Source: Chromatiaceae bacterium
GTDB lineage: Bacteria; Pseudomonadota; Gammaproteobacteria; Chromatiales; Chromatiaceae
Assembly (NCBI GenBank): GCA_026984455.1
Contig: JALSSC010000002.1
Span: 30,531-94,530, forward strand
Length of the DNA: 64,000 nucleotides
Direction of reading: 5' to 3'
Of the stretch, positions 45,015 through 56,795 are shown piece after piece (positions within the stretch are counted from its first letter, which is position 1; each line of letters begins with the position of its first letter). The translations under genes were made by a program, and so were the position numbers. A model generated the notes under the pieces. It had not been told where the DNA came from and searched no databases. It saw only the letters and a list, made by a program, of their open reading frames with translations.

Positions 45015-45466
45015 GCACACCCGTGGAGCCTTCGCCCATGCCCGCCGCCTTCGCCAGCCCCCAGGATGTGGAAGACGCCTTCTACGACGCCATCGAGGCT
45101 CAGGACTTGCAGACCTTGGGCCGCCTGTGGGAGGCGAGTGAGCAAATCGCCTGTCTGTTGCCCATGAAGCCCCTGTTCATCGGCCGCCAGGCGGTGCTGG
45201 CGGCCTGGGAGCGCCTGTTCGACGACGACCACCACCTGGATATCGAGGTCAGGCATCTGGCCTGGGTGGAGGCCCCGTCCCTGGCGATCCACTACGTGGA
45301 GGAACGCGCCACGGTCAGCGGGCAACCGCAGGGTGGGCCGCCCCTGTACGCCACCAACATCTATCGCCAGGGCGCGGACGGCTGGCACCTGATCCTGCAT
45401 CAGAACGCCCCCATGCCGCCGCCTCCGGGCCTGGTGCCGCCGCAGGGGATGCCGCCCCGGGCCTGA
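45011..45466 (+). CDS. SnoaL/NTF2-like protein
   Basis: Protein of 151 residues with the cone-shaped NTF2 fold signature: FASPQDVEDAFYDAIEAQDLQTLGRLWEASEQIACLLPMKPLFIGRQAVLAAWERLF, IEVRHLAWVEAPSLAIHYVEERATV, YATNIYRQGADGWHLILHQNAPMP. This group of small SnoaL-like proteins has no fixed function. The TTG at 45011 overlaps the previous stop as TTGA and has AGGAG seven bases before it; GTG at 45023 or ATG at 45038 are alternatives. Coupled to the Hsp20-like gene. Confidence 0.83.
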   Translation: MSTPVEPSPMPAAFASPQDVEDAFYDAIEAQDLQTLGRLWEASEQIACLLPMKPLFIGRQAVLAAWERLFDDDHHLDIEVRHLAWVEAPSLAIHYVEERATVSGQPQGGPPLYATNIYRQGADGWHLILHQNAPMPPPPGLVPPQGMPPRA

Positions 45467-45491
45467 ATCCGCCGTTCCGCGAGAGAGCACT

Positions 45492-45568
45492 GCGTGGGGG
45501 CGGCTTCCGCCGCGATGACGCCTGCACGGAGTGGCCGTGCCGGATCGCGATGGAAGCCGCGCCCACGC
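45492..45568. repeat. Paired REP elements (BIME-like)
   Basis: GCGTGGGGGCGGCTTCCGCCG starts at 45492 (arm to 45516) and its imperfect reverse complement, containing GGAAGCCGCGCCCACGC, lies at 45544-45568. Each arm is itself a hairpin around GCGGC/GCCGC. The GTGGGxGCGGCTTCxGCCGCGA consensus is a well-known intergenic repeat in gammaproteobacteria. Located between convergent genes. Confidence 0.6.
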
Positions 45569-45594
45569 CACTGCCCAGGGGGAAAGGCGGTGAA

Positions 45595-46998
45595 CTATGC
45601 CGATTCGCCGCCCATCCGTCGGCGCGCGCGCGCCACGGCCGCGCGTACCTGATTGGGGGCGGTGCCGCCGAGATGGTCGCGGGCGGCCACCGAGCCCTCC
45701 AGGGTGAGCACCGCGAACACGTCCGTCTCGATCAGATCCGAGAAGCGGCGCAATTCCTCCACGGAGAGGGCCTCCAGATCGCGTCCCTGGGCGATGGCAT
45801 AGGCCACCGCCCGGCCCACCGCCTCGTGGGCGTCACGAAAGGGCAGACCCTTGCGCACCAGATAGTCGGCCAGGTCCGTGGCCGTGGAATAGCCCCGCCG
45901 GGCCGCGGCGCGCATGGCCTCGCGGTCGGGGCGCAGGGTGGGGATCAGATCGGCGAAGACCTTGAGGCAACCCTCGAGGGTGTCCACGGTATCGAACAGG
46001 GGCTCCTTGTCCTCCTGGTTGTCCTTGTTGTAGGCCAGGGGCTGGCCCTTCATCAGGGTGAGCAGGGCGAACAGGTGGCCGAACACCCGGCCACTCTTGC
46101 CGCGGATCAGCTCCGGTACGTCGGGATTCTTCTTCTGGGGCATGATGCTGGAGCCGGTGCAGAAGGCATCGGCCAGTTCCACGAAACCGAACTGGGCCGA
46201 GACCCAGAGCACCAGTTCCTCGGAAAAGCGGGACAGGTGCATCATGAGAATGGCGGCCGCGGCCAGGAATTCGATGGCGAAGTCCCGGTCGGACACCGCG
46301 TCCAGGGAGTTCTCGGCCGGGCGATCGAAGCCCAGGAGTTCGGCCGTATAGGCCCGGTCGATGGGGAAGGAGGTGCCGGCCAGGGCGGCGGCCCCCAGGG
46401 GCATCACATTGAGCCGCCGGCGGCAGTCCCCCAGGCGCTCGTGATCCCGCTCCAGCATCTCGAACCAGGCCAGGAGGTGGTGGCCGAAGGTGACGGGTTG
46501 GGCGGTCTGGAGGTGGGTGAAGCCGGGCATGACGGTATCGGCCTCGGCCTCGGCCAGATCCACCAGGGCCCCTTGTAGGCGCCGGATACCCGCCCGGATC
46601 GTGCCGATCTCGTCACGCAGCCAGAGGCGGATGTCGGTGGCCACCTGGTCGTTCCGGGAACGGCCGGTGTGCAGCCGCTTGCCCAGCTCGCCGATCTCGG
46701 CGGTGAGGGCGGCCTCGATGTTCATGTGCACGTCCTCCAACCCCACCGACCACGGGAACTCGCCCGCCTCGATGCGTTTCCGGATGGCCTCCAGACCGGC
46801 CTCGATGCGCTCCGCGTCCTCCCGGCCGAGAACCCCCTGGCGCGCCAACATCCGGGCATGGGCGATGGAGCCCTGGATGTCGTGGGCATAGAGGCGCCGG
46901 TCGAAGCCCACCGAGGCGGTGAAGGCCTCCACGAAGGCGTCGGTGGGGGCGTTGAAGCGCCCACCCCAGGGCTTTTCGGACGAGAATTTCTCGGGCAT
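45595..46998 (-). CDS. argH: Argininosuccinate lyase
   Basis: Enzyme of 467 residues, full length, cleaving argininosuccinate to arginine and fumarate, last step of arginine synthesis. Motifs: [84 protein letters not shown], and the fumarase/aspartase signature [20 protein letters not shown]. The start is preceded by a GGAGGCG-like site region and a perfect TATAAT 35 bases upstream. It stands alone. Confidence 0.96.
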   Translation of the reverse strand: MPEKFSSEKPWGGRFNAPTDAFVEAFTASVGFDRRLYAHDIQGSIAHARMLARQGVLGREDAERIEAGLEAIRKRIEAGEFPWSVGLEDVHMNIEAALTAEIGELGKRLHTGRSRNDQVATDIRLWLRDEIGTIRAGIRRLQGALVDLAEAEADTVMPGFTHLQTAQPVTFGHHLLAWFEMLERDHERLGDCRRRLNVMPLGAAALAGTSFPIDRAYTAELLGFDRPAENSLDAVSDRDFAIEFLAAAAILMMHLSRFSEELVLWVSAQFGFVELADAFCTGSSIMPQKKNPDVPELIRGKSGRVFGHLFALLTLMKGQPLAYNKDNQEDKEPLFDTVDTLEGCLKVFADLIPTLRPDREAMRAAARRGYSTATDLADYLVRKGLPFRDAHEAVGRAVAYAIAQGRDLEALSVEELRRFSDLIETDVFAVLTLEGSVAARDHLGGTAPNQVRAAVARARRRMGGESA

Positions 46999-47033
46999 GG
47001 AGGCGACTTCCTGATGGGCGGATGGAAGCAGAC

Positions 47034-47039
47034 ATTATA
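47034..47039 (-). promoter_or_regulatory. Candidate argH -10 element (TATAAT)
   Basis: Read on the minus strand this is TATAAT, 35 bases before the argH start. A weak -35 (GCGACG) is 17 bases further upstream, inside the MITE-end-like sequence. Confidence 0.45.
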
Positions 47040-47068
47040 CCCGTGGCATCTATACCCGTCGCACGTGA
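47036..47068 (+). repeat. Tandem MITE-end-like copies
   Basis: TATACCCGTGGCATC at 47036-47050 is followed directly by TATACCCGTCGCACGTGA at 47051-47068; the second is identical to the ends of the element at 26692-26855. Confidence 0.55.
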
Positions 47069-47175
47069 CGGAGCGTGGCGGAATCGGGGGTGACGCGCGG
47101 GTGACGCCCGCCCTGCCGCCCACCATCGGGTCTCTCGCCTCTCCAACCCCTGTCCCCCGGCTTCCGGCCGGCGGC

Positions 47176-47196
47176 CTTCATCCAGGCTGCCGCCGC
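47176..47196 (-). repeat. 21-bp dispersed repeat, copy 2
   Basis: Exact reverse complement of 26914-26934. Confidence 0.5.
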
Positions 47197-47358
47197 AGTC
47201 TCCTGAGCCATGCCAGCGTCGGACATGAACTCCGAAACATGAGTAGCATATAAGGACATTCTAATCTTATTGACCCCGAGCAATCCCGGCCACCCAACCC
47301 TGATCTAGACTTCAGGTGTCAGTGGAGAAAGCGCGGCGCGAGTCGCAGGAGGTTCAGC

Positions 47359-47703
47359 ATGAAACGTCGGCACACATTCATGGCGGCCACGGCGACAGCG
47401 GTCCTGTTGGCCCTGCCGCTGTCTTCGGCGGAGGCATGGTGGGGTTGGGGCCCCGGCAGCTGGTTCGACGGTTGGGGCGGCTTTGGATTCTCCTTCGGTT
47501 TCGGCTTTCATGGCGGGGGTTGGGGGAATCACTGGTACCATCCCTGGTACGGCTATCCCTGGTACGGGGGCTACCCCTGGTACGGCTATCCCTGGTACGC
47601 AGGCTATCCGGTCTATGGGTATCCGTTCCCCGGTTATCCCCTCTACGGATATCCCACCTATCCTCAGGTCCCGACCCAACCGGCGACCTCCGCCGAGAAG
47701 TGA
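47359..47703 (+). CDS. Gly/Tyr/Trp/Pro-rich exported protein, sulfur-globule-protein-like
   Basis: Protein of 114 residues: signal peptide (to about ALA/AEA near residue 26), then WWGWGPGSWFDGWGGFGFSF and a long run of repeats of the type YPWYGGYPWYGYPWYAGYP. Sulfur globule proteins of purple sulfur bacteria are small, exported and rich in Gly, Tyr and aromatic residues in similar repeats; they coat intracellular sulfur inclusions. Composition and signal peptide fit, but low-complexity proteins are easily mistaken, and other Gly/Tyr-rich envelope proteins are possible. GGAGG precedes the ATG. Two haem-linked cyclic-di-GMP enzymes follow 146 bases downstream on the same strand. Confidence 0.65.
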   Translation: MKRRHTFMAATATAVLLALPLSSAEAWWGWGPGSWFDGWGGFGFSFGFGFHGGGWGNHWYHPWYGYPWYGGYPWYGYPWYAGYPVYGYPFPGYPLYGYPTYPQVPTQPATSAEK

Positions 47704-47849
47704 CGGGCCGGGGCGGCCTCGTCCGACAATGGGTGGGGACGCGACCACTGGCGGCAATGGGGAGACAGGGCCCCCTTCCCCGGCACGGACCGCTGGCGTA
47801 AGGTTGCTTTGGAGGCATACCCCGATCCCTCTGGGAGGTACACCGCCCG

Positions 47850-49190
47850 ATGCCGCTTGCCGGTTCCCACCCATTGTCCGCCGGGCGCCCGCGCCTGCGT
47901 ACCCTGCTCTGGCTCGCACTTCCCTTCCTGATGGGCTGGGCGGCGCTCACGGGCCTGTTCTATCAACGGGGCTACACCAACGTCCTCGACGATGCCGGCG
48001 ACCGCCTGGAATCGACCCTCTTGTTCCATCGCGCCTTGCACCGCTATGTGGAGAAGGTACAGAAGCCGGAGATCTATCGCCTGAAGGACGAAGGCCGTCT
48101 CTATCCTGCGTATTTTTCGCCGAAGGTCCTCTCCTTCACCTATATCGCCCGTAACGTCCAGCAATTCCTGGCCGAGGAACGCGCTCGCGCCGGCAAGCCC
48201 AAGGTCTTCTTCAAGCTGGCCGCGCGCGATCCGCGCAACCCCATCAACCGCGCCGATCCGTTCGAGACCGGCCTGCTCGCGCGCATGAACGCGGATCAGA
48301 TCGACGAATACCGCTCGGTGGTGGAACGCAACGGCGGCCGTTACCTGTATCTGGCCCTGCCGGTGCGGCCCAACACGCGCAGTTGCATGCGTTGTCACGG
48401 CGATCCCGCCGATGCCCCCGCGGAACTGGTGGCCCAGTATGGCGACGAGGCCGGGTTTCACGAGGCCCTGGACGATATCCGCGCCCTCATCGCCCTCTGG
48501 ACCCCGCTGGATGCGGTACTCGCCGGCCTGCGCCGCGACACCCTGGTCTTCGCCGGGGCGAGCCTGCTCGTACTCAGCCTGATCTATGCCCTGATCGCCC
48601 GCCTCACCTGGCGGCTGCGGGTGGAACAGGCGCGGGTGCTGGAGCAGAACCGGGAGCTGGAACGCCTCTCTTCCACCGACAGCCTCACGGGCCTGTTCAA
48701 CCGCCGCCAGTTCAACCGCCAACTCGCCCATGAGATCGAGCGCGCGCATCGCTACGGGACGCCCCTGAGCCTGATGATCCTGGACCTGGACCACTTCAAG
48801 GACATCAACGATCGCTTCGGCCACCCGACCGGTGACGAGGTGTTGCGCGCCTTCGGTGCCTTCTTGCGGGAGCACAGCCGGGCCAGTGACCTGGTGGCGC
48901 GTTGGGGTGGAGAGGAATTCGCCCTGTTGTTGCCTCAAACCGGGCTCAAGGATGCCCGCCTGTTGGCCGATAGCCTCCGTGGTCGTCTGTCCCTGGCCTC
49001 TTTCCCGGAGGGCATAGAGTTTACCGTAAGCATCGGTGTGGCAGGCCTGGACGCCGATAGCGACGCAGACACCCTGGTGCGGCGCACGGATCGCGCCCTC
49101 TACCGGGCCAAGCGGGCGGGGCGGGACCGGGTCGCAGTGGCCGGGAGCGACGAAAGCGGGATCACGAGAGGAGTGGATTCGGACCGATGA
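47850..49190 (+). CDS. Diguanylate cyclase with Tll0287-like haem sensor domain
   Basis: Membrane protein of 446 residues. A first helix (TLLWLALPFLMGWAALTGLFY) is followed by a periplasmic Tll0287-like (DUF3365) domain with DPRNPINRADPFE, GRYLYLALPVR and CMRCHGDP, a haem-c-binding CxxCH at about 174-178. A second helix near 235-255 leads to a coiled coil and GGDEF domain: STDSLTGLFNRRQFNRQL, LDLDHFKDINDRFGHPTGDEVLRAF, and the active-site RWGGEEF. It should make cyclic di-GMP from GTP under redox or ligand control through the haem. Its stop overlaps the next start (ATGA), so the pair forms an operon. No I-site RxxD is evident just before GGEEF. Confidence 0.9.
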   Translation: MPLAGSHPLSAGRPRLRTLLWLALPFLMGWAALTGLFYQRGYTNVLDDAGDRLESTLLFHRALHRYVEKVQKPEIYRLKDEGRLYPAYFSPKVLSFTYIARNVQQFLAEERARAGKPKVFFKLAARDPRNPINRADPFETGLLARMNADQIDEYRSVVERNGGRYLYLALPVRPNTRSCMRCHGDPADAPAELVAQYGDEAGFHEALDDIRALIALWTPLDAVLAGLRRDTLVFAGASLLVLSLIYALIARLTWRLRVEQARVLEQNRELERLSSTDSLTGLFNRRQFNRQLAHEIERAHRYGTPLSLMILDLDHFKDINDRFGHPTGDEVLRAFGAFLREHSRASDLVARWGGEEFALLLPQTGLKDARLLADSLRGRLSLASFPEGIEFTVSIGVAGLDADSDADTLVRRTDRALYRAKRAGRDRVAVAGSDESGITRGVDSDR

Positions 49191-51856
49191 GGCTTCAGAC
49201 CCGGCTGGGCGTCGCCCTGGCCGCCACCATGGGCGTCCTGTTCGTGGTGGCCGCGACCCTCGACTACCGGCATGCCCAGGCCCGCGCCGAGACCGAGGCC
49301 CTGCGCGAGGCGCGGAACTTCTACGCCCTGCTCATGTCGGTGCGGCGGGTCTATCATCACGCCTTTCTCGACGCAGGCATCCCCCTCACCGACAAGACCC
49401 TGGGGCTGCTCCCCGCCCATGCCCTCGCCAGGATCTCCGCGGACTTCGCCCACTGGAGCCGCAGCGGCCTGAGGTTCAACAACGTCAGCGACCGGCCGCG
49501 CAATCCCCGCAACCGCGCCGATGCCGACGAGCTGCGGGCCATGGCCTGGTTCCGCGCCCACCCCGACGCCGAGGAGCGCCTGGTCACCAGCGAGCGTGGC
49601 GGTGCGTGGTATCTCTATACCCGCCCCATCTGGATCGAGCAGTACTGCCTCAAGTGCCACGGCCGGCGGGAGGACGCCCCGCCCACCATCCGCGAGCGCT
49701 ACGACACCGCCTACGACTACCAGGTGGGCGATCTGCGGGGTCTGGTGAGCATCCATATCCCGCGGGCGGCGGTGATGAGCGCTTCCCTGGCCTCCTGGCG
49801 CAACGATCTGTTGTTGTTCACCCCGGTCTGGCTGCTCGGCTGGGCGCTGATCCACTTCTGGATGCGCCGCCTGTTGCTGCGCCGCATCGACGCCCTCACC
49901 GGGGCGGTGCAACGGATCGAGCAGGGCGAGGCCCGCCCGCCCCTGGCCCTGAGCGGAAACGACGAACTGGACCGCCTCGGCTCGGCCCTGCTCACCATGG
50001 CGCGGGCGGTGGACGACCGCCAGCGGGCACTGGAGCGCGGGCAGCGGCTCTATCGCCTGTTGAGCGATGTCAACCAGATGCTGATCCGCCGTCCCGATCC
50101 GGCCCGGGCCGTCATGGAGGTCTGCCGGCTGGCCATGGACTCGGGCCTCTTCCCCCTGGTCCAGGTGTGGGTCTGGAGCGAAGACCGCCGGGCCTGGAGA
50201 CCGCTGGCGCCCCCCGGGCAGGCGCGGCCGCCGGTCGAGGGCCTGCCGCCATCCCTGGCGGAACGCCTGCCCGAGGAGGGACTCGATGAGACCGGCCTCG
50301 TGATCGACAACGACCTCACCGCGCGGCCCGGGGCCGGGCCCTGGGTTACAGCCGGGCTGGCGGCGGTCGCCGTGGCCCCCTTCACGGGCTGCGAGGCGGG
50401 ACCGGGGCGGCTGGTCATCTACGCCGCCGAGAGCGGATTCTTCGTCTCCGACAGCCTCGCCCTGGTGCGGGAGATGGCGGAGGACCTCTCCTTCGCCCTG
50501 GAGAGCCACCGACTCGCCCAGGAACACCGCCGCACCAGCGAGCGTCTCGACTATCTCACCTTCAACGACCCCCTCACCGGCCTGCTCAACCGCGAGGGCT
50601 TCCTGGATCGGCTGGGTCAGGCCCTGGCGCGGATGCGCCGGCACGGGGGCCGGGGTGGGCTGCTGCACCTCGACCTGGACGGTTTCAAGCACATCAACGA
50701 CACCCTGGGCAGTCCCACCGGCGACCGCCTCCTGCAACGGGTGGCGGCGGACCTGAAGGCCTCGCTGCGCGCCGAGGATCTGCTCGCCCGGCCGGTGGGG
50801 GACGAGTTCCTGGTGCTGTTGGAGGCCGTGGACGAGGAACCTCGGCGGGTGGCCACCGAGACCCAGCGGGTGGCCCTCAAGCTCCAGCAGGCCCTCGATC
50901 ACCCCTATGCGGTGGACGGCCACGAGGTCCGCGTCGGCTGTTGTATCGGCCTGTCCCTGTTCCCGGTGGAGGACGAGGGTCTGGAGGTGATCCTGGATCA
51001 TGCCGCCATCGCCCTGCACCGGGCCAAGGCCGACGGACGCGGCCGGGTGCGTTTCTACAGGCGCGAGGACCAGGTGGCCGTGCGCGAACGCCTGGCCTTG
51101 GAGCAGGACCTGCGCAAGGCCCTGGAGGCGGGGGACTTCGCCCCCTTCATCCAACCCCAGGTGGACGCCGCAGGCCGCCTGCGGGGGGCGGAGGCCCTGA
51201 TGCGTTGGCGCCGTGACGGCACCTGGACCGCCCCCGGGACATTCATAGGCGCCTTGGAGGACACCGGCCTCATCGTCCCCGTGGGATACCTGATCCTGGA
51301 GCGGGCCTGCGCCCTGCTCGCCGGCTGGCAGCGGGCCGGCCGCCTGCCCGCCGGGTTCCGCCTGTCGGTCAACCTGAGCCCCAGCCAGTTGCATCGTGCG
51401 GACTGCGCGCGGCGGATCGACCACGTCCTGGCCCGCACCGGGGCCGACCCCCAGCTGATCGAACTGGAGATCACCGAGGCCAGCCTGGTGCGCTCGCCCG
51501 AAGAGGCCGCCGCGATCCTTCAGGGCCTGCGCGAGCTGGGCATGACCGTCGCCATCGACGACTTCGGGACCGGTTATTCCTCCCTCGCCTATCTGGCCCA
51601 CCTGCCTCTGGACCGGATCAAGATCGACCAGGGCTTCGTCGCCCGCATGGGCCGGGAGCCCCGCGTCCTCGCCCTGGTGGAGACCATCGTCTCGGTGGCC
51701 GCGCGCCTGGATCTGGAGGTGGTGGCCGAAGGGGTGGAGACCCGAGAGCAGCTGGAGACCCTGAAGGGGCTGGGCTGCGAGCGTTTTCAGGGCTATCTGT
51801 TCGCCCGCCCCATGGAGCCGGAGGCGTTCGCGGCCGGATTGCCTCCCGCCGCGTAG
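49187..51856 (+). CDS. Tll0287-HAMP-GGDEF-EAL protein, probable cyclic-di-GMP phosphodiesterase
   Basis: Protein of 889 residues. N-terminal helix, periplasmic Tll0287-like domain (VRRVYHHAFLDAGIPLTDK, DRPRNPRNRADADE, CLKCHGRR with haem-c CxxCH), second helix near 205-225, HAMP, a GAF-like region (LLSDVNQMLIRRPDPARAVMEVCRLAMDSGLFPLVQVWVW), GGDEF and EAL. The GGDEF site reads RPVGDEF, so cyclase activity is doubtful. The EAL domain looks active: GAEALMRWRRDG, NLSPSQL, ELEITEASLV, DDFGTGYSSLAYL, DRIKIDQGFV and EGVET. It likely degrades cyclic di-GMP or uses the GGDEF domain to sense GTP. Paired with the upstream cyclase with the same sensor type. Confidence 0.9.
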   Translation: MRLQTRLGVALAATMGVLFVVAATLDYRHAQARAETEALREARNFYALLMSVRRVYHHAFLDAGIPLTDKTLGLLPAHALARISADFAHWSRSGLRFNNVSDRPRNPRNRADADELRAMAWFRAHPDAEERLVTSERGGAWYLYTRPIWIEQYCLKCHGRREDAPPTIRERYDTAYDYQVGDLRGLVSIHIPRAAVMSASLASWRNDLLLFTPVWLLGWALIHFWMRRLLLRRIDALTGAVQRIEQGEARPPLALSGNDELDRLGSALLTMARAVDDRQRALERGQRLYRLLSDVNQMLIRRPDPARAVMEVCRLAMDSGLFPLVQVWVWSEDRRAWRPLAPPGQARPPVEGLPPSLAERLPEEGLDETGLVIDNDLTARPGAGPWVTAGLAAVAVAPFTGCEAGPGRLVIYAAESGFFVSDSLALVREMAEDLSFALESHRLAQEHRRTSERLDYLTFNDPLTGLLNREGFLDRLGQALARMRRHGGRGGLLHLDLDGFKHINDTLGSPTGDRLLQRVAADLKASLRAEDLLARPVGDEFLVLLEAVDEEPRRVATETQRVALKLQQALDHPYAVDGHEVRVGCCIGLSLFPVEDEGLEVILDHAAIALHRAKADGRGRVRFYRREDQVAVRERLALEQDLRKALEAGDFAPFIQPQVDAAGRLRGAEALMRWRRDGTWTAPGTFIGALEDTGLIVPVGYLILERACALLAGWQRAGRLPAGFRLSVNLSPSQLHRADCARRIDHVLARTGADPQLIELEITEASLVRSPEEAAAILQGLRELGMTVAIDDFGTGYSSLAYLAHLPLDRIKIDQGFVARMGREPRVLALVETIVSVAARLDLEVVAEGVETREQLETLKGLGCERFQGYLFARPMEPEAFAAGLPPAA

Positions 51857-51910
51857 CCGGGGGCCCGGCGGGGGGCCTTTCCATGCCCGTGGGAACGGCT
51901 TCGGTGGCAC

Positions 51911-51937
51911 CCCGGATTCCGCTGCGCTCCATCCGGG
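51911..51937. repeat. Palindromic repeat adjoining the metH stop
   Basis: CCCGGAT (51911-51917) and ATCCGGG (51931-51937) enclose TCCGCTGCGCTCC. On the minus strand it continues the metH stop as TAGCCCGGATGGAGCGCAGCG, a common intergenic repeat sequence in gammaproteobacteria. It may act as a terminator-like hairpin for the convergent genes. Confidence 0.55.
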
Positions 51938-55633
<3,696 letters not shown>

Positions 55634-55994
55634 GGCGTGTTCACGGCGGTCGGAGGCCAGAAGAGGCGGGTTCCGGGGGGAAGATACCACGCCTGCCCGC
55701 GATGTGGTGTCGGTCGATCGTCAGGATGCCCCCTGGGCATCCCGAAAAATCGGGAGGCCCATGCGGAACGGGGAGGTTCCGCCATTTTCGATCACGTCAA
55801 CTGATCGATAATGAGAGCAAAGCGAAAATCGTGTTCTCGTTTGCGACGAGACGAATTTCAGGGAGGGGATTTTTCGAGACCCCCCATGGCGATTCGCATA
55901 CCTGCCGTCCCAGCCCGAATGGCGCATCAAGGCGCCCTCCGGGTCAGGAGACCTTGCCGTCACCTCGGTGGCGGCAAGGACCGCCCACGCGGGG
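55634..55994. other. Intergenic region with clustered hairpins upstream of metH
   Basis: No gene seen in these 361 bases. Perfect inverted repeats: GGATGCCC-CCT-GGGCATCC (55724-55742), CCCGA-AAAA-TCGGG (55741-55754) and GCGGAAC-six bases-GTTCCGC (55763-55782). An AT-richer stretch at 55790-55880 may hold the metH promoter. Confidence 0.55.
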
Positions 55995-56795
55995 TCACCG
56001 CTCGCCGCTGGTCAGGGCCGCGCCGAGCGGGACGGTGGCGCGGCGGCGCAGGGTACCGGATACGAGGCTGCCCAGGGCGATGCCCCAGACCACCGCGGGA
56101 CCGGCCGGCAGATCGAACAGGGCCGAGGCACACAGGCCCACCACGTACCCGCCCAGACCGGTCAGCCAACCCCCGATCAGCCCACGCACGGGCCCCTGCC
56201 CACGCGCCGCCAGGGCCGGCAGGATGAGGCTCGCGAATACCAGGTAGACCCCGACCACCTGCACCGAGGCCGTGATGGCGAGCGCGAACAGGACGTAGAA
56301 GCCGAGGCCGCGGCGCAGACCCGGAAAGGCGAACCACAGCCCCAGGAGCACGGCATACAGCAGCGCGATGGGTCCCAGCTGCGGCCAGGTGACCCAGAGG
56401 ATCTGCCCTGAAAGGAGATCCTTGATGTGCTCGCCGCCATGGTTGTCGTGGGCGATGACCAGGAGACCGGCGGTCGCCGCGAGGATGAAGGCGACGCCGA
56501 TCAGGGCCTCCTGGGTCTCGGGCCAGCGGCGGTCGAGCCAGCCCAGGAACAGGGCGCCGCCGAGGGCGGCGCCGCCGGCGGCCGCCTGGGTGACCCAGTC
56601 GCCCCCCGCGGGCAGGGCGAGCTGGGCGACGAGCATCCCCAGGCCGGCGATCTGCGCCACCGCCAGATCGATGAAGATGATCCCCCGCCGCAGGACCTCG
56701 CGCCCCAGCGGTACATGGATACTCAGGACCAACAGCCCGGCGGCCAGTGCCGGGCCGAGGATCGTCGGGTCCAGGGCCCGCCAGTCGGGACTCAT
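55995..56795 (-). CDS. Metal ABC transporter permease (ZnuB-like)
   Basis: Membrane protein of 266 residues with about eight helices: ILGPALAAGLLVLSIHVPLGREVLRRGIIFIDLAVAQIAGLGMLVAQLAL, ALIGVAFILAATAGLLVIAHDNHGGEHIKDLLSGQILWV, and VVGVYLVFASLILPALAA. This is the ABC-3 (ZnuB/MntB/TroC) permease pattern. Start at 56795 overlaps the binding-protein stop as ATGA. The cognate ATPase is not found next to it. The substrate is probably zinc or manganese, judged from the neighbouring genes. Confidence 0.87.
   Translation of the reverse strand: MSPDWRALDPTILGPALAAGLLVLSIHVPLGREVLRRGIIFIDLAVAQIAGLGMLVAQLALPAGGDWVTQAAAGGAALGGALFLGWLDRRWPETQEALIGVAFILAATAGLLVIAHDNHGGEHIKDLLSGQILWVTWPQLGPIALLYAVLLGLWFAFPGLRRGLGFYVLFALAITASVQVVGVYLVFASLILPALAARGQGPVRGLIGGWLTGLGGYVVGLCASALFDLPAGPAVVWGIALGSLVSGTLRRRATVPLGAALTSGER

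Larger units (their letters stand above)
46999..47358. other. Divergent intergenic region, repeat-rich
   Basis: No gene seen between argH (minus) and the sulfur-globule-like gene (plus). It holds the argH -10, tandem TATACCCGT copies at 47036 and 47051, and the 21-bp dispersed repeat at 47176-47196. Confidence 0.55.

Noticed and set aside
55634..55994. SAH, SAM or cobalamin riboswitch before metH
   Set aside because: Hairpins are present but none of the conserved riboswitch core sequences was recognised.
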